A DNA stretch of 64,000 nucleotides from Nitratireductor thuwali. GTDB taxonomy: Bacteria > Pseudomonadota > Alphaproteobacteria > Rhizobiales > Rhizobiaceae. A program made the translations under genes and the position numbers. Shown here piece by piece: positions 1 through 9,500 of the stretch. Within the stretch, counting starts at the first letter, position 1, and each line of letters opens with the position of its first letter. The notes beneath the pieces are model-generated. The model was given only the letters and a program-made list of their open reading frames with translations, made no database searches and was not told the DNA's origin. The stretch covers positions 1,858,001 to 1,922,000 of the forward strand of contig NZ_CP030941.1 in NCBI RefSeq assembly GCF_036621415.1, written 5' to 3'.

Positions 1-230
1 TGAACGCAGGATTGCTCCAGCAGGGCGGCCCCGACGGCGCGGAAGATATCGGCTTTGTTGCGGAAGAGCAGATAAAGCGCCGGCCTGGATAGTTTCGCGG
101 CGCGGGCGATATCATCCATCGTCGTGCGCGAGAAGCCGTAGGCAAGAAAGACCTCAAGGGCAGCATGCACGATGCGCGCCCGTCTCGGGTCCGTTACGCT
201 TTCTTCTTCTTTTTGATTTTTTGTGTTCAT
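1..230 (-). CDS. TetR/AcrR-family repressor, N-terminal part (runs off the window edge)
   Basis: Reading the minus strand from an ATG at 228-230 gives an open frame that runs off the left edge, about 76 residues. It contains a typical TetR helix-turn-helix: a charged N-terminus, RRARIVHAALEVFLAYGFSR, then TTMDDIARAAKLSRPALYLL and FRNKADIF. It is divergent from the RND efflux pair that starts at 519, and a 25-bp palindrome lies 19 bp before its start, so it is most likely the local autoregulated repressor of that pump. The ligand-binding domain is outside the window, so the inducer cannot be guessed. Confidence 0.85.
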   Translation of the reverse strand, partial: MNTKNQKEEESVTDPRRARIVHAALEVFLAYGFSRTTMDDIARAAKLSRPALYLLFRNKADIFRAVGAALLEQSCV

Positions 231-248
231 GATCGGCATAAAGGGTTG

Positions 249-273
249 TTGACAAAATGACGGAATTTGTCAA
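249..273. promoter_or_regulatory. Probable TetR operator between the repressor and the efflux operon
   Basis: Eight-base arms TTGACAAA (249-256) and TTTGTCAA (266-273) form a perfect inverted repeat around a 9-bp spacer. It lies 19 bp upstream of the TetR ATG and about 245 bp upstream of the adaptor gene. The left arm doubles as a TTGACA -35-like hexamer, so binding would block a promoter. The assignment to this TetR is inferred from position. Confidence 0.6.
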
Positions 274-518
274 TGTGTCGCCGCCTGGAAATGCCGGTCG
301 CTGGCATGGACAGGGAGGCGGAGCTTGCACACCTCGTGTCTCTTGACTCTAGGTTGTCAGGAGGTTTGACCTGTGCGTCTTTTTTGCAGCGCAGAAACGC
401 GTTAGTAGTGTCGCCCGGCAGAAATGCGCTTATACGGCGAGTTTGAATCATCAGCCCGTCGACACCATATCGGGTCGGACTTGCCGCTTCGGCCAGGTCC
501 AGCACACTGGAAATTGAT

Positions 519-1658
519 ATGCCCAAGGTTAAGTTCCACAAGATCGCAGCCGTGCTTGTGCTTGTTGCCACGGCCGCCTGGGTAGCCACCGGAGAGTTCT
601 CCTCTGTCGGAAGCGCAAGCCAGGAGGCGGAAGCCCGGCGGGCGGAGGCCCCGCCAGAACGGCAGGTTGAGCTGAAAACTGTGCAGGTGGCCGCTCCGCC
701 GCGCCTTCAGCATTCCCGCACGATTCATGTTTCAGGCCAGACCGCCGCCGACAAGCGGGCCGTGTTGGCTGCCCGTTCCGGCGGCGTGATCCAGGAACTT
801 CTGGTTGAAAAGGGGGACCGGGTGGCTGCGGGCGACCTGATCCTTCGCCTGGAATCGGAAGGCAAGGAAGCAGCCGTCGAATCGGCGAAGCAGGCTCTCG
901 CACAGCGCGAGGCCGAGGCCGAGGCCGCTGAGAGGCTGGCACAATCGGGCAACATCGCACGCCTTCAACTGGATAGCGCCCGCTCGGCCCTTGCCAGCGC
1001 CCGCTCGGCGCTCGAGGCTGCGCAGGCGGAGCTTGATCGGGTGACCGTGCGCGCGCCCTTCGCAGGGCTTATCGATTCCGTTCCGGTGGAACAGGGCGCT
1101 GCCATCATGCAGGGCGCCGAAGTCGCTACGCTGTTGAAGCTCGATCCAATCGTCGCAAAGGGCGAAGTGGGCGAGCGCGATCTCGGTACCGTCAACATCG
1201 GCGACAAGGCCGACGTCCGCCTCGTCAACGGCCAGACGCTCGAAGGCACGGTCCGCTACGTCAGCCGCGAAGCCTCGGCCCAGACACGCACCTACGCCGT
1301 GGAAGTCGCCATCCCCAATGCCGCCGGCGGGATTCCGGCAGGCATGACCGCGGAGATCGAAATCCGCGCCGAAACGGTCGAGACCGTTGCTCTGCCGCGT
1401 TCGGTGGTAACGCTCAATAAGGCCGGTGATTTGGGCGTCCGCACCGTCGACGCAGGCGATGAGGTCGCGTTTCATCCGATCGACATCGTGGACGATACGC
1501 CCAAGGCGCTTTACCTGGCCGGCATCCCCGCCGACGCCCGGGTGATCGTGGCCGGGCAGGATCTGGTCACCGATGGTGAAAAGGTAAATGCCGTTACAGC
1601 CGATGAAAGCCTGATCCGCGATCTCGCCGGATCGGTCGTGGGCAAAGCGGTACAATAG
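519..1658 (+). CDS. RND efflux periplasmic adaptor (membrane fusion protein)
   Basis: A 379-residue protein with an N-terminal signal/anchor segment (residues about 8-24), a biotinyl-lipoyl-like half motif around residues 75-115 (AARSGGVIQELLVEKGDRV), an Ala/Glu-rich coiled-coil hairpin at about 116-170, the returning lipoyl half (VRAPFAGLIDSVPVEQGAAI) and beta-barrel regions to the C-terminus. This is the order expected for AcrA/MexA-type adaptors, which link an inner-membrane RND pump to an outer-membrane channel. It is followed after 14 bp by the RND pump gene, so the two are an operon. No outer-membrane factor gene lies nearby. A GGAA sits before the chosen ATG. The substrate is unknown. 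Confidence 0.9.
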   Translation: MPKVKFHKIAAVLVLVATAAWVATGEFSSVGSASQEAEARRAEAPPERQVELKTVQVAAPPRLQHSRTIHVSGQTAADKRAVLAARSGGVIQELLVEKGDRVAAGDLILRLESEGKEAAVESAKQALAQREAEAEAAERLAQSGNIARLQLDSARSALASARSALEAAQAELDRVTVRAPFAGLIDSVPVEQGAAIMQGAEVATLLKLDPIVAKGEVGERDLGTVNIGDKADVRLVNGQTLEGTVRYVSREASAQTRTYAVEVAIPNAAGGIPAGMTAEIEIRAETVETVALPRSVVTLNKAGDLGVRTVDAGDEVAFHPIDIVDDTPKALYLAGIPADARVIVAGQDLVTDGEKVNAVTADESLIRDLAGSVVGKAVQ

Positions 1659-1672
1659 GACCAGTCTGACCG

Positions 1673-4600
1673 ATGGATATCGTTCGCCTTGCCATCAAGA
1701 ACGCGCGGCTCACGCTCTCGATCCTGCTCTTCTTCGTGGTGGCCGGCGCGTTGGCCTATCAGAGCATCCCGAAGGAAGCCGAGCCGGATGTTCCGATACC
1801 GATCATCTATGTAAGCCTGAGCTATCAGGGCATTTCGCCGGAGGATTCCGAGCGCCTGCTCCTGCGGCCGGTCGAGACCGCGCTGAAGGGCTTGGAAGGC
1901 GTCAAGGAAATGCGTTCTTCCGCCTATGAGGGCGGCGGCTTCGTGCTGGTGGAGTTTCAGGCCGGCTACGATTTTTCCAACGCCATCGAAGATGTGCGGG
2001 CGAAGGTTTCGGACGCCGAGCGCGAACTTCCCTCCGGGGCCGACGAGCCTTCCGTGCACGAGGTCAACGTCTCGGAGTTCCCTATCCTCGTCGTCACGCT
2101 TTCGGGCAATCTGCCCGAGCGGGTCCTGTCAACCGCGGCCCGCAACCTGCGTGACCGTATCGAAGAGGTTCCCGGCGTCCTGGAAGGCGCTTTGCAGGGT
2201 GCGCGCGACGAACTCGTGGAGATCATCATCGATCCGGTCAAGCTGTCGTCCTACGGCTTGCAGCTCGACCAGCTTGTCAGCGGCGTCAACGCCTCCAACA
2301 GCCTGGTCGCCGCCGGCGCGCTCCAGGGCGAGGAAGGCCGCTACGCGGTCAAGGTGCCTTCGCTGATAGAGGATATCGAGGACGTAGCGAACCTTCCTAT
2401 CGTGGCGACGGGCGACGCGGTGGTGCGTGCCCGCGATCTGGCCACGGTCCGCTCCACTTTCACGGATGCCGAGACAGTCACGCGGCTAGACGGCGCGAAC
2501 GCCATAGCCATCGAAGTCAAGAAGCGGGTCGGTTCCAATCTCGTGGAAACCGTCGATGCGGTGAAGGCGGTATCCGAAGACTTCGTCGCCAACATGCCAG
2601 CCGGCGTGAACGTGACGTTCAGCCAGGATAAATCGGTGATGATCCGCGACATGCTGTCGGATCTGCAGAACCATGTTCTGATCGCCGTCATCCTGGTCTT
2701 CATCGTCGTCCTTTACACGCTGTCCGGCCGGGCTTCGCTGCTCATCGGCCTCGCCGTCCCCGCTTCCTTCCTGATGGGCATCTACGCCCTGTCGCTGGCC
2801 GGCTACACGGTCAACATGGTGGTGCTGTTCAGTCTCATCCTGGCAGTCGGCATGCTGGTGGATGACGCCATCATCGTGACTGAATTCGCCGAAAGGCGCA
2901 TGACCGAAGGCATGCCGAAGGCGCAGGCGTTCGAACTGGCCGCAAAGCGCATGGCTGGTCCGGTCATCGCCGCCACCATGACGCGCATCGCGGCGTTCTC
3001 GCCGCTTCTGTTCTGGCCGGGCATCGTCGGCGAGTTCATGAAGTATCTGCCGATAACGCTGATCGTGACGCTGGCGGCGTCCATGCTCTACGCGCTGATC
3101 TTCACACCGACGCTGGGCGCATTGATCGCCAAAGCCCATGTCGAGGAAAAGCCCAAGCCCGACGGCTGGTATCTCGGCCTCGTTAAGCAGGCCATACGCT
3201 TCCCCAAGACGGTGCTTCTGCTCACGGTTCTGCTGCTGGTCGGCGTTCAGGTCACCTATTCCAAATATGGCGCCGGCGTGGAGTTCTTCCCTGCGGTCGA
3301 GCCTGAATACGGCCTGATGTATGTCCATGCCCGCGGCAATCTCTCGCTCGACGAAATGGATCGTCTCGTGCGCCCGGCGGAGCAGAAGCTCATAGGGTGG
3401 CCCGGCATCGAATCTGTCTACACCCGCGTCGGCCAGACGCGCGGCGGCGGACAGGATATCGACGAGGACGTCATCGGCGTCATCCAGTATGAGTTCATCG
3501 ATTGGCGCGAGCGCAAGCCCGCCAGCGAAATCCTGAACGACCTGCGGGCGGTGATGGCTGATATGCCGGGTGTCGAGATCGAGGTGCGTGTTCCCGAAGG
3601 CGGTCCGCCGACGGGCCAGCCCATCCAGGTCCAGCTTTCGGCAGCCAATCCCGCCAACCTGAGCGAGCAGGCAAGCCAGGTTGCCCAGCAGCTCGCCGAG
3701 ATCGACGGCGTCATCGACATCTCGGACGGCCTGCCGCCGCCCGGCATCGACTGGGCCATAAAGGTCGATCGGGCGAAGGCGGCCCAGTACGGCATCAGCC
3801 CCACTTCGGTCGGCACGGTCGTCCAGCTCGTCACCAATGGGCTGAAGCTTTCAGAGTACCGACCGGCCGGTGTGGACGATGCCGTCGACATCCGCCTGCG
3901 GCTGCCCGAAGACCGGCGCACCCTCTCCACGCTGGACCAGTTGCGGGTGCAGACCTCCCAAGGGCCGGTCCCGATCTCCAATTTCGTGGAGCGGGAGCCG
4001 GAGCGCAGCACGGGCATCCTTAACCGTATCGACGCCCAACGCACGATCACGGTCACGGCCAATGTCGCCAGCGACTTCCAGGTTTCGGAGGTCCAGGCCA
4101 ATGTGACCTCGATGCTGGAGGGGATGGATTTCGGCGCCACCCGCTGGAAACTTGCGGGCTCGAGCGAGGAAAGCGACGAGGCCGCTTCCTTCCTCAGCAA
4201 GGCGTTCGGCGCGGCTATTTTCCTTATCTTCGTCGTGCTGCTCGCGCAGTTCAACAAGTTCACCAGCGTATTCCTGGTGCTGATGACGGTGGTCATGGCC
4301 ACCATCGGCGTGTTCCTGGGGCTGCTGTTGACGGGCCAGCCCTTCGGCATCGTCATGTCGGGCATCGGGGTGATCGCACTGGCCGGCGTGGTCGTGAACA
4401 ACAACATCGTGCTCATCGATACCTACGACCGCCTGCGTGAAGAAGGCATGCACAAGCGCGACGCGATTCTGCAAACCTGCCGCGAAAGGGCCCGGCCCGT
4501 CCTGCTGACGGCCATATCCGCCATCCTGGGTGTGCTGCCGATCGCCTTCGGCCTCGGCCTCGAACTGTTCGACCGGGAGGTCACGATCGGCGCGCCTTCT

Positions 4601-4837
4601 ACCCAGTGGTGGATTTCACTGTCGAGCGCGATCGTCTACGGCCTGACCTTCGCAACCATCCTGACGCTGATCGTCACGCCATCGGCCCTGATGGTTTTCA
4701 CCCGCGAGAACAGGCCGGTCGGAGAAAAGCGCCGCGGGATCCTTAAGCGCATCTTCCGCAGGAAACAGCCCGACGACGGCGCCAATGACAGCCACGCCGA
4801 CGATGGCCTTGCGGCCTTCCCCAAGGCTGCGGAGTAG
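1673..4837 (+). CDS. RND-family efflux transporter, inner-membrane pump
   Basis: A 1054-residue protein with the RND layout: TM1 near residues 11-30, a large periplasmic loop, a TM2-6 block (about 330-480) including GMLVDDAIIVTEFAERR, TM7, a second large loop, and a TM8-12 block (about 840-1020). The TM4 region keeps the paired acidic residues (VDDA) used for proton relay. The TM10 stretch reads VVVNNNIVLIDTYDRL, so it lacks the AcrB-type lysine there, as in some non-AcrB RND branches. The tail after residue 1020 is charged and cytoplasmic. It acts with the upstream adaptor to export hydrophobic or cationic compounds; the substrate cannot be deduced. Confidence 0.92.
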   Translation: MDIVRLAIKNARLTLSILLFFVVAGALAYQSIPKEAEPDVPIPIIYVSLSYQGISPEDSERLLLRPVETALKGLEGVKEMRSSAYEGGGFVLVEFQAGYDFSNAIEDVRAKVSDAERELPSGADEPSVHEVNVSEFPILVVTLSGNLPERVLSTAARNLRDRIEEVPGVLEGALQGARDELVEIIIDPVKLSSYGLQLDQLVSGVNASNSLVAAGALQGEEGRYAVKVPSLIEDIEDVANLPIVATGDAVVRARDLATVRSTFTDAETVTRLDGANAIAIEVKKRVGSNLVETVDAVKAVSEDFVANMPAGVNVTFSQDKSVMIRDMLSDLQNHVLIAVILVFIVVLYTLSGRASLLIGLAVPASFLMGIYALSLAGYTVNMVVLFSLILAVGMLVDDAIIVTEFAERRMTEGMPKAQAFELAAKRMAGPVIAATMTRIAAFSPLLFWPGIVGEFMKYLPITLIVTLAASMLYALIFTPTLGALIAKAHVEEKPKPDGWYLGLVKQAIRFPKTVLLLTVLLLVGVQVTYSKYGAGVEFFPAVEPEYGLMYVHARGNLSLDEMDRLVRPAEQKLIGWPGIESVYTRVGQTRGGGQDIDEDVIGVIQYEFIDWRERKPASEILNDLRAVMADMPGVEIEVRVPEGGPPTGQPIQVQLSAANPANLSEQASQVAQQLAEIDGVIDISDGLPPPGIDWAIKVDRAKAAQYGISPTSVGTVVQLVTNGLKLSEYRPAGVDDAVDIRLRLPEDRRTLSTLDQLRVQTSQGPVPISNFVEREPERSTGILNRIDAQRTITVTANVASDFQVSEVQANVTSMLEGMDFGATRWKLAGSSEESDEAASFLSKAFGAAIFLIFVVLLAQFNKFTSVFLVLMTVVMATIGVFLGLLLTGQPFGIVMSGIGVIALAGVVVNNNIVLIDTYDRLREEGMHKRDAILQTCRERARPVLLTAISAILGVLPIAFGLGLELFDREVTIGAPSTQWWISLSSAIVYGLTFATILTLIVTPSALMVFTRENRPVGEKRRGILKRIFRRKQPDDGANDSHADDGLAAFPKAAE

Positions 4838-4840
4838 CGC

Positions 4841-4871
4841 GTGGCCGCCAGAGGAACAACCTGGCGGCCAC
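4841..4871 (+). terminator. Hairpin terminator after the RND operon
   Basis: GTGGCCGCCAG (4841-4851) and CTGGCGGCCAC (4861-4871) form a perfect 11-bp stem around a 9-nt loop, starting 3 bp after the pump stop codon. No T-run follows, so termination may rely on Rho or on the stem alone. Confidence 0.6.
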
Positions 4872-4909
4872 GATCCGCAGGAACGGAAAGCTGGAGCACC
4901 CGCTGGATT

Positions 4910-5008
4910 CGGGAAAAGCGGAAGCCGGCTTTTCGTCCGCAATTGCGCATATTCAAATAGTTAGATCAGTTCGGTGTTTCTGTGAAACGGTGAGCTGATC
5001 TAGAACAT
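4910..5008. repeat. Composite rhizobial-type intergenic mosaic repeat, copy 1
   Basis: Two palindromic modules occur in tandem. The first contains GAAGCCGGCTTTTC (4921-4934). The second is bounded by GATCAG (4964-4969) and CTGATC (4995-5000) and contains AAACGGTGAGCTGATCTAGA. The same two modules in the same order and at similar spacing recur at 41931-42030. The design resembles the RIME-type elements known from Rhizobiales. It sits between the RND operon and the DUF3309 gene. Confidence 0.6.
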
Positions 5009-5103
5009 CCGAATAGATGCAGGGGCGCTCAAGCCAGAGGCTGGAACTAGCCCCATGCAACGTGCGTTAGTGATTTTATCGCTTCACAACGAAGGATATG
5101 ACG

Positions 5104-5262
5104 ATGTCACTTGGCACAATTCTCATCATCATTCTCATTCTTCTTCTGATCGCTGCCATCCCCGCTTGGCCCTATTCCGGCGGCTGGGGCTATGGCCCAT
5201 CGGGCATCCTGGGGGTACTTCTCGTGATCGTGCTCATATTGGTATTGCTTGGCCGAATATGA
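5104..5262 (+). CDS. DUF3309-family small membrane protein
   Basis: A 52-residue frame begins MSLGTILIIILILLL and continues through IPAWPYSGGWGYGPSG to a second hydrophobic run (ILGVLLVIVLILVLLG). The two hydrophobic segments joined by an aromatic/glycine hinge with WPYS and GYGPSG are the hallmark of DUF3309, a family of about 50 residues common in Proteobacteria and of unknown function. AAGGA lies 6-10 bp before the ATG. It appears monocistronic and is convergent with the MFS gene. Its short length makes it easy to miss. Confidence 0.85.
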   Translation: MSLGTILIIILILLLIAAIPAWPYSGGWGYGPSGILGVLLVIVLILVLLGRI

Positions 5263-5290
5263 CGGCCTCACTCCGATAGCCTTGCCGGAA

Positions 5291-6469
5291 TTACTCGGCT
5301 GGCTGCGCCGCGATCGTGTCGGCGGGCCGAACCAGGCCCGCCATCATCACCACGAGTGCCAGCAGGCCTGACAGACCTATGAAGATCACCGCGAATCCGG
5401 TCCGGTCAGCCACGAAGCCTACCAGGGAAGGCGCCAGGAGCAGCCCGGAATAGCCGATCGTGGTGGCGACGCTCATGCCGGCCGCGGATGAGATGCCCGG
5501 CTGGTTGCCGGCCGCCGAAAATGCGATGGGCACCATATTTGCAATGCCGAGACCCGCAAAGGCGAAGGCAAGCGTGGCGACGAGAGGCGACGGGGCAAGC
5601 CCCGCACCCAGGAGCCCGGTCGCGGCGACGGTGCCCGAAAGGCGCATGGTCGCGACTGCACCCAGGCGGTTGCGCAACCCGTCGCCCAGGAAGCGCATCA
5701 GCGCCATGGTGCCGGAAAAGAAGGTGAAGGCGAGGCTCGCCGTGGCGAGGTTCGCGCCCATCTCCTGGCGCAGATAGAGCGCGGCCCAATCGAGCACCGC
5801 ACCCTCAGGCACCATGCAAAAGAGCGCGACCACGCCTGTGAGATAGGCGAGCGGATGGCGCGGGAAGCCGCTCAATAGCCCGCCTGCGGGCGCCGTCGGA
5901 GCCCTGCGCTCCACGATGAGCTTCGGCACAGCCGCCAGGACGAGGAGAAGCGCCACGGCGGTGACCGCCCCCGCATGGAAAAGATGCCCCCACTGCTGGG
6001 CAAGGACACCGCCAATGCCCGCGCCGGCAAACCCGCCCAGGCTCCAGAAGCCATGCGAGGACGACATGATCGCGCGCGCCAGCCGCCGTTCCACGGCGAC
6101 GGCGTTGGCGTTCATCGTCACATCCATGCCGCCTAGGAGAGCGCCGAAAGCGGCAAGCGCAGCCACCAGCACAGCCATGTCCGGCGCGGCGGCCACCGCC
6201 AGAAGTGAGACGGCGCAAAGCGGCCCTGCCACCCGCATGACGACGCGGGAACCGAACCGGCTCATGAAGTAGCCGCAGACCGGCATGGCGGCGACCGCCC
6301 CCAGGCCGACGACGAGAATGAGCAGCCCAAGCACCGATTCGCTGAGCGCGAAGCGCGAGACGAGCAGCGGAATCTGCGGCGCCCAGCTTCCGACCATGAA
6401 GCCGTTGACGAAGAAGAAGGTCGCAACGGCCCAGCGGCCGTGCAGGGCGTTATCCTGGGACATGTGCAA
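5291..6469 (-). CDS. MFS transporter (YbjJ-like, probable sugar or metabolite carrier)
   Basis: A 392-residue protein with about 12 hydrophobic segments in two halves, a short basic TM2-TM3 loop (GYFMSRFGSRVVMRVAG) and a GMDVTMNANAVAVERR stretch typical of the YbjJ/FucP-like branch of the major facilitator superfamily. It should move a small solute across the inner membrane. The substrate is not known for this branch. A 14-bp palindrome of LacI-operator type lies 31 bp upstream of the start, which favours a carbohydrate-related role. It lies 65 bp downstream of pyc in the same orientation, but the operator suggests its own promoter. Confidence 0.85.
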   Translation of the reverse strand: MHMSQDNALHGRWAVATFFFVNGFMVGSWAPQIPLLVSRFALSESVLGLLILVVGLGAVAAMPVCGYFMSRFGSRVVMRVAGPLCAVSLLAVAAAPDMAVLVAALAAFGALLGGMDVTMNANAVAVERRLARAIMSSSHGFWSLGGFAGAGIGGVLAQQWGHLFHAGAVTAVALLLVLAAVPKLIVERRAPTAPAGGLLSGFPRHPLAYLTGVVALFCMVPEGAVLDWAALYLRQEMGANLATASLAFTFFSGTMALMRFLGDGLRNRLGAVATMRLSGTVAATGLLGAGLAPSPLVATLAFAFAGLGIANMVPIAFSAAGNQPGISSAAGMSVATTIGYSGLLLAPSLVGFVADRTGFAVIFIGLSGLLALVVMMAGLVRPADTIAAQPAE

Positions 6470-6499
6470 AATCCGCGAAGTGAACGCTGAGGAGTCCAG

Positions 6500-6513
6500 T
6501 TAAATCGATTTAA
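6500..6513. promoter_or_regulatory. LacI-type operator upstream of the MFS gene
   Basis: TTAAATCGATTTAA is a perfect 14-bp palindrome with the central CG step characteristic of LacI/GalR-family operators. It lies 31 bp upstream of the MFS start codon, where it would overlap the promoter. No LacI-family gene is in the window, so the repressor would act in trans. Confidence 0.55.
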
Positions 6514-6534
6514 ACCAGCATGTCCTAGACCAGA

Positions 6535-9500
6535 TCAGCCATTCTGCAGGACCACGAGCAGATCCTTGGCGTCGATCTGGTCGCCCGCCTTCACCAGCAC
6601 CTCGGACACGGTACCACCGCGTTCTGCATGGAGCGCCGTCTCCATCTTCATCGCCTCGATCGAAAGCAGGACATCTCCGGCCTTGACCTCCTGTCCCGGC
6701 GTGACGGCGACGGAGGATATCACGCCCGGCATCGGCGCACCCACATGCCCTTCATTGCCGGCTTCCGCCTTGCGCCGCACGGCGAGGGCGGAGGCCCCGT
6801 GCAGCCGGTCCGGCACCTTGACGCGGCGGGGCTGGCCGTTGAGCTCGAAGAAAACCGTGACCATGCCCTTCTCGTCCGGCTCGCCGATGGCAAGGCAGCG
6901 GATGATCAGCGTCTTGCCCCGCTCGATATCGACGAAGATCTCCTGCTCCTGCTCCATGCCGTAGAAATAGACCGGCGTCGGCAGCACGCTCACCGGGCCG
7001 TAGCTCTCTGTGGCTGCGGCAAAGTCGGTGAAAACCTTGGGATACATCAGCCACGATGCGAATTCCTGATCCGTCACCTCCCGGCCAAGCTGTTCCTCCA
7101 GTTGTTTGCGGTCGGCGTCGAGATCGGCCGGCGCCAGCAGCGAGCCGGGGCGCACCGTGATCGGCTTGTCGCCCTTGAGCGCCTTCTTCTGGAGGTCCTG
7201 CGGCCAGCCGCCGGGCGATTGGCCCAGGTCGCCGCGAAGCATCGAGACCACGGAATCGGGAAAGGCGATATCTCTCTTCGGATCCTTCACGTCGGCCACG
7301 GTGAGGTCCTGACTGACCATCATCAATGCCATGTCGCCCACCACCTTCGACGACGGCGTCACCTTCACGATGTCGCCGAACATCATGTTTACGTCGTGAT
7401 AGGTCCGCGCCACCTCGTGCCAGCGCGTTTCCAGCCCGAGCGAGCGTGCCTGCTCCTTGAGATTGGTGAACTGGCCACCGGGCATCTCGTGCAGATAGAC
7501 TTCCGAGGCAGGCCCCTTCAGGTCGCTCTCGAAAGCGGCATACTGGTTGCGCACGGCCTCCCAGTAGAAGGAGATGCGCCGCACCCATTCCGCGTCCAGG
7601 CCCGTATCGCGCTCGCCACCCTTGAGCGCCTCGACGATGGAGCCGAGGCAGGGCTGCGACGTGTTGCCCGATAGCGCGTCCATCGCCGCATCGACCGCAT
7701 CCACGCCGCTGTCGCAGGCGGCGAGCACCGTCGCCGCGGATATGCCCGAGGTGTCGTGCGTGTGGAAATGCAGGGGCAGGTCCGTGGCCTCGCGCAGCGC
7801 CTTAAAAAGCACCCGCGCCGCGGCCGGCTTCAGGAGGCCAGCCATATCCTTGAGCGCAATGATGTGCGCGCCGGCTGCCTCCAGTTCCCTGGCCAGGCCG
7901 ACATAATATTTCAGGTCGTACTTGGCCCTGTCGGGGTCGAGAATGTCGCCCGTGTAGCAGATGGCGGCCTCGCATAGCCTGCCCTCCTCGCACACGGCGT
8001 CCATTGAGACGCGCATGTTCTCGACCCAGTTCAGGCAATCGAAGACGCGGAACAGGTCAACGCCGCCCTCCGCCGCCTGCTTGACGAACAGCTTCACCAC
8101 GTTGTCGGGATAATTGGTGTATCCCACTCCGTTCGCCCCGCGCAGAAGCATCTGCAGAAGCAGGTTTGGCACGCCCTGCCGGATCAGCGACAGCCGCTCC
8201 CACGGATCCTCGGTCAGAAAGCGCATGGCGACGTCGAAAGTGGCGCCACCCCAGCATTCGAGCGAGAGCAGCTCCGGCAATGCCCGAGCATAGACGCCGG
8301 CGATGGCGGCAATGTCGTGAGTCCGCATGCGCGTGGCCAGCAGGGACTGGTGGGCGTCACGCATCGTCGTGTCCGTCAGGAGCACGCGCGGTTGCTCGCG
8401 CATCCACCGGGCGAAGCCTTCGGGACCCCGCGCATCCAGTATCTGCTTGGTTCCGTCCGGAACCGCCCTGTCGAGATAGGGAACGCGGGGCGCGGCTGCT
8501 TCCGCCTTGGGCCGCGGCCGGTCACGGGCTTCGGGATGGCCGTTGACCGTCACATCGGCGAGATAGTTGAGAAGCTTGGTCGCTCGGTCCAGGCGCTTGA
8601 CCTGGGCAAACAGCTCTGGCGTCTCGTCGATGAAGCGCGTCGTATAGGTGTTGTTGCGAAATTTCTCATGGCCGATGATAGCTTCGAGGAAAGTGAGGTT
8701 CGTCGCTACGCCGCGGATGCGGAACTCGCGCAGGGCCCGGTCCATGCGGCGTATCGCTTCCTCGGGCGTCGGCGCCCATGCGGTGATCTTTTCCAGCAGC
8801 GGGTCGTAGAAGCGGGTGATCACCGCGCCCGAATAGGCGGTGCCGCCATCGAGCCTTATGCCGAAGCCGGTCGCGCCGCGATAGGCGGTGATGCGGCCAT
8901 AATCGGGAATGAAGTTCTGCTCCGGATCCTCCGTGGTGATCCGGCATTGCAGCGCGTGACCGTTGAGCTTGATCTCCGCCTGGGCCGGAACGCCCGTCGT
9001 CCCGTTGCCGATCTCCTGGCCTTCGAGGATGCGGATCTGCGCCTTGACGATGTCGATGCCCGTCACCTCTTCGGTGACCGTATGCTCCACCTGGATGCGC
9101 GGATTGACCTCGATGAAATAGAAGGCACCGGTGTCGGCATCCATCAAGAACTCGACGGTTCCCGCGCCGATGTAGTTCGTTGCCTTTGCAATCTTCAGGG
9201 CATAGCCGCAAAGCTCGGCGCGCCTTTTCTCGTCCAGGTAAGGCGCGGGCGCGCGCTCGACGACCTTCTGGTTGCGCCGCTGGATGGAGCAGTCGCGCTC
9301 GAACAGATGCACCGCATTGCCGTGCGTGTCACCCAGCACCTGCACCTCGACATGGCGCGCGCGTTCGACCAGCTTTTCCAGATAGACCTCGTCCTTGCCG
9401 AAGGCGGCTTTTGCCTCGCGTTTGGCCTCCGTGACCTCGCGCGCCAGATCCTCCGCCTTGCGGATGGCGCGCATGCCGCGCCCGCCGCCGCCCCAGGAGG

